A DNA stretch of 64,000 nt, from contig JBLKRX010000001.1 of assembly GCA_047608075.1 (NCBI GenBank), forward strand, positions 276,414 through 340,413. Direction: 5' to 3'. Positions 27,534 to 36,359 of this stretch are shown here, one piece after another. Position numbers and translations under genes: made by a program. The notes beneath the pieces were generated by a model, which searched no databases, had not been told where the DNA came from, and saw only the letters and a list, made by a program, of their open reading frames with translations. The stretch comes from Ferdinandcohnia humi_A. Its GTDB lineage: Bacteria; Bacillota; Bacilli; Bacillales; Bacillaceae_L. Each line of letters starts with the position of its first letter. The first letter of the stretch is position 1.

Positions 27534-28513
27534 GCTTTTGCCCCCTCGTCGTCATATAGAAAACAGCGAACTGATCGCGTAGAACTCATTTGCTTGAGTT
27601 GAGGTTGTTCAGCAAAACAGCGATCAAATGCCTTTGAGCATCGCGGAGCAAATCTGCATCCTTTTGGCATATTCTCTGGTGACGGTACATTTCCTTCGAT
27701 AGATTGAAGACGTTCAATTTCTCCTTCTATCGCTGGTACAGAATTCATTAATCCTACTGTATAAGGATGGAACGGTTCATCAAATAGGTCATCTACGTGA
27801 GATTGTTCTACAACTTGACCTCCGTACATTACTACAACCTTGTCTGCTATTTCAGACACAACTCCTAAATCGTGAGTGATTAATAGGATTGAAGTGTCAA
27901 ATTTCCGACTTAAATCTTTCATAAGGTCTAAAATTTGAGCTTGGATTGTAACGTCTAATGCTGTAGTAGGCTCATCCGCAATCAAAAGTTTAGGGTTACA
28001 GCTCATTGCGATTGCAATCATTACCCTTTGTCTCATACCACCTGAAAGGCGGTGTGGATATTCATTAATTAGTTCAGCAGCACGTGAAAATCCAACCATT
28101 TCTAACATTTCGATAGCTTTTTTCGTCGCTTCTACCTTCGTCATCTTTTGGTGATACATCAAAACCTCAATGATTTGTTCACCAACCGTTAGAACAGGGT
28201 TTAATGATGTCATAGGCTCTTGGAAAATCATTGACACTTCGTTTCCTCGTACCTTACACATTTCACTTTCTGACATGTTAACAAGATTTTTACCATCAAG
28301 GATGATTTCACCCTCAACGATCCTACCAGCTGGACTTGGCACAAGTTTCATAATAGATAACGAAGTGATACTTTTACCTGAACCAGACTCTCCAACTATT
28401 GCAACAGTTTCACCTTTATTAATTGATAAATCAACACCATCTACTGCTGGTATTACTGTCTTCTTTTTAAAAAAATGTGTTTTCAAGTTTTTTACTTCTA
28501 GTAATGCAGCCAT
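27530..28513 (-). CDS. appD: Peptide ABC transporter ATPase AppD, copy 1
   Basis: ATP-binding subunit. Walker A GESGSGKSITSLS, signature SGGMRQRVMIAIAM, Walker B LLIADEPTTALD and C-terminal GCRFAPRCSKAFDRC are present. The ATG at 28513 (MAALLEVKNLKTHF) is preferred, behind GGAAGGTGAACAGATTT; eleven more in-frame codons upstream lack support. It is the first gene of appDFABC copy 1, after an AT-rich leader of nearly 300 bases. Confidence 0.92.
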   Translation of the reverse strand: MAALLEVKNLKTHFFKKKTVIPAVDGVDLSINKGETVAIVGESGSGKSITSLSIMKLVPSPAGRIVEGEIILDGKNLVNMSESEMCKVRGNEVSMIFQEPMTSLNPVLTVGEQIIEVLMYHQKMTKVEATKKAIEMLEMVGFSRAAELINEYPHRLSGGMRQRVMIAIAMSCNPKLLIADEPTTALDVTIQAQILDLMKDLSRKFDTSILLITHDLGVVSEIADKVVVMYGGQVVEQSHVDDLFDEPFHPYTVGLMNSVPAIEGEIERLQSIEGNVPSPENMPKGCRFAPRCSKAFDRCFAEQPQLKQMSSTRSVRCFLYDDEGAKA

Positions 28514-28574
28514 AAATCTGTTCACCTTCCTTATCGCACTAAACAACAGTTTACTCTTATTTCTAAATTGCTTA

Positions 28575-28589
28575 TGTTTTCAGAAATAT
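28575..28589. promoter_or_regulatory. Possible CodY box in the appD1 leader
   Basis: TGTTTTCAGAAATAT matches 11 of 15 positions of the CodY consensus AATTTTCWGAAAATT with an intact centre TTTTCAGAAA. It lies 62-76 bases before the appD1 start, where bound CodY could block elongation. Confidence 0.4.
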
Positions 28590-28796
28590 CAGCTTATAGA
28601 AATGCTTATTAGTTCATTAACATAAGGTCTTCTAGTAAACTTCTATTTTTTTTAGACAAAAAATATTATTACAGGGAAAACTAAATTATCTGACAATAGA
28701 ATTAACTAAATTTTATTACAGAAAGATTACAAATTCAAGTTAATTTTTAAAATTATATTAATTTAGTTTATTTGGAGAATACTTACTATTCTCTTA

Positions 28797-28843
28797 ATCT
28801 ACTTAGAATTTTATAAAAACTATGTCGAAATTGCAAGATAATT
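28797..28843 (-). promoter_or_regulatory. Promoter region of app operon 1 with conserved 15-mer
   Basis: AATTATCTTGCAATT (minus strand of 28829-28843) occurs identically before app operon 2. It contains a possible -35, TTGCAA, with TAAAAT 17 bp downstream. The 15-mer also fits the CodY consensus at 11 of 15 positions. The remaining gap up to 29240 is AT-rich with nothing else recognised. Confidence 0.5.
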
Positions 28844-29239
28844 TTTATTATTTTTATTACTTTTTCCTGTTAAAGTGTTTAAACTTAGCAGTTACAAGGT
28901 TTTTCCAGTTATCTACCAAGTGTCATGTTTCTATTTTTACTTTCCTAGTATAGTTGTATGTTCTTTGTGATTATTACATTACTAAAATATTTATTCACAT
29001 TATTTCTATCGAATTTACTAATTTGTATAAGAATCTTTAAACTAACTGTAAGTTTGTCTAGCAAACCTTTTTAGTACTGTAACGCATTCTCTTGATACAG
29101 CATAAAAATTATCATAATCTCGTGGTTATATTTTAGGCTTGCGTATTTTGTTTCGGTTTATTAGATAAAATCCCAATAATAGCCTAAATTTGGCATTCTG
29201 AATAACTGGCAAAGCAACAAAGTTTACGGATAACAGCCA

Positions 29240-29275
29240 TAAAAAAAGATCCATCACACTTGTGATAGATCTGTT
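29240..29275 (-). terminator. Terminator of the second app operon
   Basis: The stem AGATCTATCACA / TGTGATGGATCT type hairpin is followed by TTTTTTTATGG on the minus strand, at the appC2 stop. Confidence 0.8.
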
Positions 29276-30183
29276 TAACGATTAGATTTTGGATTTAGTG
29301 CATCCTTCAACCCTTCTCCGATAAAATTAATCGAGAGTATTGTTAAGGTAATTGCAGTTGCAGGAGGTACCCACATCCAAACTTTATTTCGTAATACATC
29401 TGAATCTCTTGCTTCTGCTAGCATATTACCCCAACTTGGAGTATTGGCAGGAACACCAAAACCTAAAAAGCTCAAGCCTGATTCAGCAACAATCATAACC
29501 GCTAGAATTAAAGTAGCTTGTACAATAATTGTTGACGAAACGTTTGGTAATAGATGTTTCATGATGATTTTTGATGGTCTTGTTCCGATTGATTTCGCAG
29601 CTAGAATGTACTCATTTTCTTTTTCTGCAAGGATTCTACTACGAACAATACGGGCAACTCCACCCCAGCTTAATAAACTCATTACAATAATTAGAGTCCA
29701 AGCCCCTGATACCTTACCAACTAAGATAGTATTTAAAACAATAACAAATACCATGAACGGGAATACTAAGACAAAATCTGTAAAACGCATTAACAATTGA
29801 TCAATCTTTCCACCGTTATATCCAGCAATCGAACCTACGATTGTTCCGATTAACGTAATAAAAAAAGTACAAGACAATCCAATCATTAATGATGTTCTCG
29901 CACCATATAGCATTCTTGCAAAAACGTCACGACCATTTGTATCTGTTCCAAGCCAGTTCTCAGCTGATGGTTCTTTGTTGATGTTCATAAAGTCAACACG
30001 AACAATATCCTGCTTGTTTATCATAGGACCAAAAATAGCTGTTAAAATAACTAGTGTTAAAAACACCAAGCTAATCATGGCTAATTTATTTTTTACAAAC
30101 TTCTTTCTAGCAAGTGCCCAAGGAGATAGGCTCTTATTTGCTTCTTTAGGTGAACCCACCTTTGTATTTGTAACTACTTCCAT
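29275..30183 (-). CDS. appC: Peptide permease AppC, copy 2
   Basis: Membrane subunit of 302 aa of the third peptide importer. The N-terminal helix KFVKNKLAMISLVFLTLVILTAIFGPMI is the OppC_N segment. The coupling loop is EYILAAKSIGTRPSKIIMKHLLPN. The end is LKDALNPKSNR. It is 12 bp after appB copy 2. It clearly differs in sequence from copy 1, so the duplication is old or the operons have separate origins. Confidence 0.92.
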   Translation of the reverse strand: MEVVTNTKVGSPKEANKSLSPWALARKKFVKNKLAMISLVFLTLVILTAIFGPMINKQDIVRVDFMNINKEPSAENWLGTDTNGRDVFARMLYGARTSLMIGLSCTFFITLIGTIVGSIAGYNGGKIDQLLMRFTDFVLVFPFMVFVIVLNTILVGKVSGAWTLIIVMSLLSWGGVARIVRSRILAEKENEYILAAKSIGTRPSKIIMKHLLPNVSSTIIVQATLILAVMIVAESGLSFLGFGVPANTPSWGNMLAEARDSDVLRNKVWMWVPPATAITLTILSINFIGEGLKDALNPKSNR

Positions 30184-30195
30184 TTGTTCTCCTCC

Positions 30196-31161
30196 TTAAT
30201 CCAATCGAATACGCGGATCCACTATACCATAAAGTAAATCAGCTATAAGATTCCCGAAAAGTGTTAGAAATGAAAGTAACATTGTTATCGTCATCATAAC
30301 AGCATAATCTCTTCTTGTAACGGATTCTAGGAAAAGTTGTCCGATACCTGGGTATGTGAAGATGGTTTCAGTAATAACTGCCCCACCAATTAAGGTTGCA
30401 ATATCAAATCCTAAAAATGTAACTAACGGAATAATTGAGTTTCGTAAAATATGTTTGTTATAGATTGTAGATTCTTTTGTACCTTTTGCTCTTGCAGTTC
30501 TTACGAAGTCTCTACGACTGTTTTCAATGATATCGTTACGTAAAAATTGAGTATAAGACGCTGTTCCCATAAGTCCTAACACAAGTGCTGGTAGTAATAC
30601 ATGGTGAAGTCTACTTACAAAATATTCCCATGTACCTTCATCAAGACCGACTTCAACTGATCCACTGAACGGGAACCATCCAAGTTGGAATGAGAAGAAA
30701 TAAATAGCCACAATCCCCGCAACAAAAGAAGGAATTGCTAATCCCACGTAGTTATAGCCAGCAATTAAATTATCTCCGAGGGTATACGGTTTTCGTCCAG
30801 CATACATTCCCATAAAAAATGCAAAAATATATGTGAAAAATAATGACACTAATGCTAAAAATAACGTATTCGGTATACGCTGGGCAATAAGCTCTGAAAC
30901 ATCCATTTTATGTGCTGTAGACTTTCCAAAATCTCCCTGAACAAAGTCAGTAACCCATCTCCAATATTGTACATAAATTGGGTCATTATAACCTAACTTT
31001 TCCCGCATTTCTTCGATATATTTAGGATCAGTATTAGATGGATCAATTTCTCCTCCAAAAGGGTCACCTGGCATCATTTTCGCAAGGGAAAAAACCACAA
31101 TGGAGGTAAGGAGTAACAATGGAATCATGCCTAGTAATCTTCTAAGTGAGTATTGTAGCAT
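30196..31161 (-). CDS. appB: Peptide permease AppB, copy 2
   Basis: Membrane subunit of 321 aa, starting LQYSLRRLLGMIPLLLLTSIVVFSLAKMMPGDPFG. The coupling loop is DFVRTARAKGTKESTIYNKHILRNSIIPLV. The gap before it carries a family 3 repeat that forms a very long hairpin, which may lower permease expression relative to AppA. Confidence 0.92.
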   Translation of the reverse strand: MLQYSLRRLLGMIPLLLLTSIVVFSLAKMMPGDPFGGEIDPSNTDPKYIEEMREKLGYNDPIYVQYWRWVTDFVQGDFGKSTAHKMDVSELIAQRIPNTLFLALVSLFFTYIFAFFMGMYAGRKPYTLGDNLIAGYNYVGLAIPSFVAGIVAIYFFSFQLGWFPFSGSVEVGLDEGTWEYFVSRLHHVLLPALVLGLMGTASYTQFLRNDIIENSRRDFVRTARAKGTKESTIYNKHILRNSIIPLVTFLGFDIATLIGGAVITETIFTYPGIGQLFLESVTRRDYAVMMTITMLLSFLTLFGNLIADLLYGIVDPRIRLD

Positions 31162-31194
31162 GTTATTTGCTCCTTATCCTTTATTTCATAAATT

Positions 31195-31319
31195 ATGCAC
31201 CTTGGCGTATTTCCTCAGATTTTTCAAGAAAACGCATTTGAGCCCTTTCTTGAAAAATCTGAGGCACCGCCATAGGCTTTACCAATATACAGCAGGGGTT
31301 TTTACCCCCGCTGCCATAG
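31195..31319 (-). repeat. Family 3 repeat forming a long hairpin inside app operon 2
   Basis: On the minus strand the element reads AGCGGGGGTAAAAACCCC, TAAAGCCTATGGCGGTGCC, CTCAGATTTTTCAAGAAA, and after a short loop TTTCTTGAAAAATCTGAGG, AAATACGCCAAGG. The 19-bp arms at 31213-31264 are perfectly complementary. The same ordered blocks occur at 42403-42522 and 48581-48815. It lies in the appA2-appB2 intercistronic gap. Confidence 0.75.
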
Positions 31320-31381
31320 TAAAGTTTTTGAAATACTCCAACCACTAATGTTGTAGGGGTATTCTATTGATTAATTAGAAA

Positions 31382-33097
31382 TCAGTCAGTTACATACCAC
31401 TTGTGAACATCCGTTTGGTATCCAACTGCATTAATGTGAACACCCTGTAGACGCTTGTTAATTCCGTAAAGATCCATGTTTTCCCATAGTGGTAAAGCTG
31501 GTAATTCTTCGTTGAATAGTTTTTGCCACTCAACATAAACTTGTCCACGATATTCTTTATCAAATGCTTTTTCACTTAGACCTTCATTAAGAAGTCTGTC
31601 GTTGTCTTCATTTACCCAACGACCATAGTTCCACTCAGCATGATTACCCCATAGACCAGATGGATCTGGATCAGAACCAGTTCCCCAAGAACCGAAGAAT
31701 GCTTCTAATTCCTTATCGTCATTGTCTTTCATTTCGTTGTAAAGGTTGAATTCAACTAGACCACCAGTTGCTAATTCAGTTTTTACACCGATGTCGTTCC
31801 AACTTTGAATAATCGCTTGTGAACGACCTTCAAATGTTGCGTTACCTGCATAGTGCCCAAACTTGATTGAGAATGGCTTACCTTCTGGATCTTCAACAAA
31901 TCCGTCGCCATCAACATCTTTATAACCTGCAGATGCAAGTAATTCTTTTGCTTTATCTTGATTGAACTCATAGCTATTGATTTCAGACTCATCAACAGCC
32001 ATCCAGAATGCTGAAGGAATTACAGTGTTGAAAACTTTACCTTTTCCAGATAAGAATGCATCAATCATTGCTTGACGATCGATTGCATATAATAATGCTT
32101 GACGTAATTCTTTAGACTCAAACTTGCCATAATCTGCAATATTTGTACGTGTTTCTTGATCACGGTGACCAAAACGTAAACCGATATAAGAATATACTGT
32201 TCCACTTGCTTCTTCAACACTAACGTGATCCATGTTTTCTAATTCTTTAACAGAAGCAGGAGCGATTTCCATAATATCAATTTCACTATTTTGGAATGCA
32301 CCATTTGCTAATGAAGGATCAATTACCTTAATTACAACGCCATCAAGTAGTGGCTTACCTTGCCAATAATCATCAAAACGCTCTAATTCAACGTATTCAC
32401 CAGGTACTACTTTTTTCACTTTAAATGGTCCAAGACCAACTGGGTTTGTACGTACTTGCTCTGATTCACCTAGATCAGCAACAGCAACACCTTCATAATG
32501 CTTTTTAGGCATTGGATAAGACCAAAGATTTTCTAGGTTGTTGATTTTAACTTGTTCAAAAGTAACTGCAACTGTGTACTTGTCGATTACTTTTACACCT
32601 TCGATTGTTTCAGCTTTTCCATCTTTCTTAGCTTTCGCACCTTTAATATTTTCAACATAGTTGAAACGAGAGCCATCATAATCAGGATCTGCCATTGTTT
32701 CTAGAGCAAATGCATAGTCTTCTGCAGTAAGCTCTTCTCCATTGTGCCATTTAACGCCTTCCTTAAATTTGAAAGTATACGTTAATTTGTCTTCACTGAT
32801 TTCCCATGTAGCTAGGCTTGGAACATACTCAAGGTTGTCGTTTACAGTGTAAATTGAATCACCAGTAAAGTTTAAGATTTGTGCATCAATATTACTTCTG
32901 TAATATGCAAATTCAAATACACCTTCTGGAGCAGTATCAACTGCTACAGTGATAGTTCCGCCTTCTTTTGGTTCAGTTGTTTCTGAACCAGTGTTTTCAT
33001 CTTCTTTTTCAGCTGTTTCATCTTTGCCACCGCAAGCTGCTAGGAATAATGACATAACTAGCATAAGCACGATAGTCCATAACGCTGACTTTTTCAT
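31382..33097 (-). CDS. appA: Peptide-binding lipoprotein AppA, copy 2
   Basis: Family 5 solute-binding lipoprotein of 571 aa with signal and lipobox LFLAACGG near residue 22 and an acidic linker. Binding-fold landmarks are YTFKFKEGVKWHNGEELTAEDYAFALETM and ESKELRQALLYAIDRQAMIDAFLSG. The ATG follows AAGGGGGAAACCAGAC. It is third in its operon, 54 bp after appF2. Its sequence differs from AppA1, suggesting a different peptide range. Confidence 0.92.
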   Translation of the reverse strand: MKKSALWTIVLMLVMSLFLAACGGKDETAEKEDENTGSETTEPKEGGTITVAVDTAPEGVFEFAYYRSNIDAQILNFTGDSIYTVNDNLEYVPSLATWEISEDKLTYTFKFKEGVKWHNGEELTAEDYAFALETMADPDYDGSRFNYVENIKGAKAKKDGKAETIEGVKVIDKYTVAVTFEQVKINNLENLWSYPMPKKHYEGVAVADLGESEQVRTNPVGLGPFKVKKVVPGEYVELERFDDYWQGKPLLDGVVIKVIDPSLANGAFQNSEIDIMEIAPASVKELENMDHVSVEEASGTVYSYIGLRFGHRDQETRTNIADYGKFESKELRQALLYAIDRQAMIDAFLSGKGKVFNTVIPSAFWMAVDESEINSYEFNQDKAKELLASAGYKDVDGDGFVEDPEGKPFSIKFGHYAGNATFEGRSQAIIQSWNDIGVKTELATGGLVEFNLYNEMKDNDDKELEAFFGSWGTGSDPDPSGLWGNHAEWNYGRWVNEDNDRLLNEGLSEKAFDKEYRGQVYVEWQKLFNEELPALPLWENMDLYGINKRLQGVHINAVGYQTDVHKWYVTD

Positions 33098-33151
33098 GTC
33101 TGGTTTCCCCCTTAAATCATGTATGTTTTAAAAATTTAGCTGCCAAAGATA

Positions 33152-34144
33152 TTACTTATATAAGTGACAAGCTACCTTATGTCCTGGCTTCACCTCCTTT
33201 AATTGTGGTTTAGCTTTCGAACATTCCTCCATTGCCATTGGGCATCTCGGATGGAATGGACAACCACTTGGTGGGTTTGCCGGACTTGGTACATCGCCTT
33301 CTAAAACTATGCGTTCCTTTTTACGTCTTGGATCCGGTTCTGGAATCGCAGATATTAACGCTTGTGTGTATGGGTGTAATGGTTCCGCATACAAGCTGTC
33401 CTTATCAGCGATTTCGACAATTCCTCCAAGATACATAACCCCAATACGATCACTCATGTGTTTTACAACACTAAGGTCGTGGGCAATAAATAAGAACGTT
33501 AAGCCGAACTCATCTTGTAATTCTTTTAATAGGTTAAGTACTTGTGACTGAACGGAAACGTCTAATGCGGAAACCGGCTCATCCGCAATGATTAGCTTAG
33601 GTTTTAGAGCTAATGCACGAGCTATTCCGATTCTTTGACGCTGACCACCTGAAAATTCATGTGCATATTTATAATAAGCATCCTCAGGGAGTCCAACCCT
33701 CCTTAACAGTTCAATCACTTCATCTTTTAGATCTTTTAAGGATTTCCCAGTGTAGTTCATTATTGGCTCGGCAACAATGTCACCAACCATTTGCATAGGA
33801 TTTAATGATGCATATGGATCTTGGAATACCATTTGAAAATCTTTTCTGATTTCGCGTAATGTTTTTCCTTTTAGTTTTGTTATGTCTTTTCCATCTAATA
33901 TGACTTGTCCATCTGTCGCATCTAGTAAACGTAGAATTGTTCGACCTGTTGTAGACTTACCGCAACCGGACTCACCTACTAGACCTAGTGTTTCTCCCTC
34001 TTTAATATCGAAGGTTACATCGTCAACAGCTTTTACATACCCTACTGTTTTTCTCATAAACCCGCCCTTGATAGGATAGTAGGTTTTTAGATTTTTGACT
34101 TCTAATAAGTTTTTTTGCTTCTTTTCTAATGTTTGATTAGCCAT
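33152..34144 (-). CDS. appF: Peptide ABC transporter ATPase AppF, copy 2
   Basis: ATP-binding subunit of 330 aa with Walker A GESGCGKSTTGRT, signature SGGQRQRIGIARAL, Walker B LIIADEPVSALD, and the C-terminal cysteine cluster GCPFHPRCPMAMEEC. Cysteines of this type bind an iron-sulfur cluster in some Dpp/Opp ATPases. It is three bases after appD2. Confidence 0.93.
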   Translation of the reverse strand: MANQTLEKKQKNLLEVKNLKTYYPIKGGFMRKTVGYVKAVDDVTFDIKEGETLGLVGESGCGKSTTGRTILRLLDATDGQVILDGKDITKLKGKTLREIRKDFQMVFQDPYASLNPMQMVGDIVAEPIMNYTGKSLKDLKDEVIELLRRVGLPEDAYYKYAHEFSGGQRQRIGIARALALKPKLIIADEPVSALDVSVQSQVLNLLKELQDEFGLTFLFIAHDLSVVKHMSDRIGVMYLGGIVEIADKDSLYAEPLHPYTQALISAIPEPDPRRKKERIVLEGDVPSPANPPSGCPFHPRCPMAMEECSKAKPQLKEVKPGHKVACHLYK

Positions 34145-34147
34145 TCC

Positions 34148-35161
34148 TTACCTCACCCCTTCTACAGGTTGACTACTCTTATACAATAGACAGGATACAT
34201 CGTGTCCGTCTTCTACCTCTGCTAAAACAGGTGTAATTTGTCTACACTCTGGCATCGCTGAAGGGCAACGATCTGCAAAGCGACATCCTACACGAGGCAT
34301 ATTTTTTAAAGAAGGTACGATACCGTCGATTGAACCTAATGTTTCTACTTCTTCATTAAGCTTCGGAATAGATTCCATTAAGAGCTTTGTATATGGATGT
34401 TTAGGATTGTAGAAAAGCGTATCAACATCTGTTCTTTCAACAATTTGACCAGCATACATAACAATTACTTCGTCACACATTTCGGCAACTACACCTAAGT
34501 CATGCGTAATTAAAATAACTGACATGTCATTTTTTTCTTGGATACCTTTAAGCAGGTCAAGTATTTGAGCTTGTACTGTAACATCAAGAGCAGTAGTTGG
34601 CTCATCCGCAATTAACAGCTTTGGTTGACATGCGATTGCCATTGCGATCATTACCCGCTGTCTCATACCACCTGATAGTTGATGAGGGTACTCATCAACT
34701 ATACTATCTGGTCGAGATATACCTACTTGTCTTAATAAATCAATACTGATTTCCCGTGCTTTTTGCTTCGAAATTCTTTGATGGTTTAATAGAACCTCTT
34801 GTAATTGAAATCCGATCGTAAATACAGGGTTAAGCGCTGTCATCGGCTCTTGGAATATCATTGAGATATCTTTACCACGAATCTTATTCATCTCTGAATC
34901 TGATAAACCTTCAATATTCTTCCCTTGGAAGATAACCTCTCCATCTGTAATTTTTCCTATCCCAACAGGTAATAGTTTCATTACAGACATAGACATAACA
35001 CTTTTTCCGCAACCTGATTCTCCAACAATTCCGACAATTTGGCGTGGGTTGACTTTAAAGGATACACCATCAACTGCATGATATAGTTCCCCATCTATGT
35101 TAAAACCTGTTTTTAACCCCTTTACTTCTAGCAAAGGTGCTTCATTATTGATCCGCTGCAT
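34148..35161 (-). CDS. appD: Peptide ABC transporter ATPase AppD, copy 2
   Basis: ATP-binding subunit of 337 aa. Walker A GESGCGKSVMSMS, signature SGGMRQRVMIAMAI, Walker B LLIADEPTTALD and a C-terminal GCRFADRCPSAMPEC cluster are present. The start is the ATG at 35161 behind TGAGGTGTTTTT. It is first in operon appDFABC copy 2, about 77 bp downstream of the conserved 15-mer. Confidence 0.93.
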   Translation of the reverse strand: MQRINNEAPLLEVKGLKTGFNIDGELYHAVDGVSFKVNPRQIVGIVGESGCGKSVMSMSVMKLLPVGIGKITDGEVIFQGKNIEGLSDSEMNKIRGKDISMIFQEPMTALNPVFTIGFQLQEVLLNHQRISKQKAREISIDLLRQVGISRPDSIVDEYPHQLSGGMRQRVMIAMAIACQPKLLIADEPTTALDVTVQAQILDLLKGIQEKNDMSVILITHDLGVVAEMCDEVIVMYAGQIVERTDVDTLFYNPKHPYTKLLMESIPKLNEEVETLGSIDGIVPSLKNMPRVGCRFADRCPSAMPECRQITPVLAEVEDGHDVSCLLYKSSQPVEGVR

Positions 35162-35209
35162 AAAAACACCTCAAATTTTATAAAATTGGTTACAAGAAAA
35201 TTAATATGT

Positions 35210-35276
35210 AATGTAAAGTTTAGTAGAATAGAATTATAATTGCAAGATAATTTTTTAAATTATTGCGTTTTTTTGT
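35210..35276 (-). promoter_or_regulatory. Promoter region of app operon 2 with conserved 15-mer
   Basis: AATTATCTTGCAATT (minus strand of 35238-35252) is identical to the block before app operon 1. It includes TTGCAA with TAAACT 17 bp downstream. A TTGACA lies about 20 bp farther upstream. The 15-mer fits the CodY consensus at 11 of 15 positions. Confidence 0.5.
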
Positions 35277-35458
35277 CAAAGCCCGTTATTTCAAGGTTTT
35301 CTATGTTTTAAATATTTGATTTATAGTCATTATTATGTTATTTCGATATATTTATAATATTATATTTAATTTAAATTTTCTAATATTAATGTTAAGATGT
35401 GGAAAAACTGGAGATTTCTTTAGTTCCACTGAAAACTATTTTCAAAAATTTAATGCTA

Positions 35459-35489
35459 AAAAAACACTGATTTTTCATCAGTGTTTTTT
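35459..35489 (-). terminator. Terminator of yjaZ
   Basis: The stem AAAAAACACTGAT / ATCAGTGTTTTTT straddles the region just before the yjaZ stop end, with U-runs on both strands. Confidence 0.8.
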
Positions 35490-36305
35490 GGTCAAACCTT
35501 CTATAAACTTCTCCGAACCAATTTCCAGTACTTGATTACTTTTAAGATTATTTGCTTCTAAATAGTTCTTTACAAGATAATATCCTGTACAATATCCCGC
35601 CATTTTAGGATAGAACCCTTTGCCATATAATAGATCATTATGCTTTTTCTCTGTCCTATTAAGAGAGAAATTTGGCTGAATGATTTTTGTTAGGATTCCT
35701 TCGAGTTGATTCTCCGAATAGTATGACGTCCACCTCGCTAGTGACCTATCACCACATCTCTCTCTAACTGCATTTTCAGCCATTCCTTCTAATATAATTG
35801 TATCTAGTAACGTGTAGTCTGCCTCTTTATTTTTATATTTTGATAGTCTGCAAACATGATTATATTCGTGTGTCAGAACTGCCTTAATTTCTTCCTTTGT
35901 GTTTTGCCTCACAAAGAATAAAAATAACTTGTTATGGAAGGCTAATCCTGATTTCCCATTGAACTCCCTTGAGATTCTTCTATTCGTTTCATCTGAAGGG
36001 AAAAGAAAAATTGGCACATCCGGTCCATTCCATTCTTTTTGTAGCTTCTTATATTCTCTGTTTACATGATCCCATATATTTACTGGGAGTGAATCTAACG
36101 GTGACTCCCTCACGTGCTCTAAAGGCTGGTACATTCCATGTAGATGTAAGTGATGATAAATTTCCCTCTCTGATGTCCCCTTTGGGAAGTAAGAAATAAG
36201 CTTCTTACAAAGTGTAACAGGGTTGCTATACATTTCAGTTAACCAATTGTCCGTGCGAATAACTCCCATCCTATTGTCACTTCCTTCCATAGATATTTTA
36301 TTCAT
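35478..36305 (-). CDS. yjaZ: Predicted zinc protease YjaZ (DUF2268)
   Basis: A 275-aa protein with a metallopeptidase HExxH motif, HEYNH, in AVLTHEYNHVCRL near residue 150, and a downstream Glu in ILEGMAENAVRERCG as the likely third ligand. No signal peptide is apparent, so it probably acts in the cytoplasm. Substrates are unknown. It lies between the app genes and fabF, the position of yjaZ in B. subtilis. The exact start among several early Met codons is uncertain. Confidence 0.85.
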   Translation of the reverse strand: MNKISMEGSDNRMGVIRTDNWLTEMYSNPVTLCKKLISYFPKGTSEREIYHHLHLHGMYQPLEHVRESPLDSLPVNIWDHVNREYKKLQKEWNGPDVPIFLFPSDETNRRISREFNGKSGLAFHNKLFLFFVRQNTKEEIKAVLTHEYNHVCRLSKYKNKEADYTLLDTIILEGMAENAVRERCGDRSLARWTSYYSENQLEGILTKIIQPNFSLNRTEKKHNDLLYGKGFYPKMAGYCTGYYLVKNYLEANNLKSNQVLEIGSEKFIEGLTKKH

Positions 36306-36319
36306 AAAAGGAAAAGAAA

Positions 36320-36347
36320 GAGCCAGACCAAAGAAATAGTCTGACTC
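36320..36347 (-). terminator. Terminator of fabH-fabF
   Basis: On the minus strand GAGTCAGACTA / TGGTCTGGCTC is followed by TTTCTTTTCC, between the fabF stop and yjaZ. Confidence 0.75.
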
Positions 36348-36359
36348 TCAAATCAAAAT

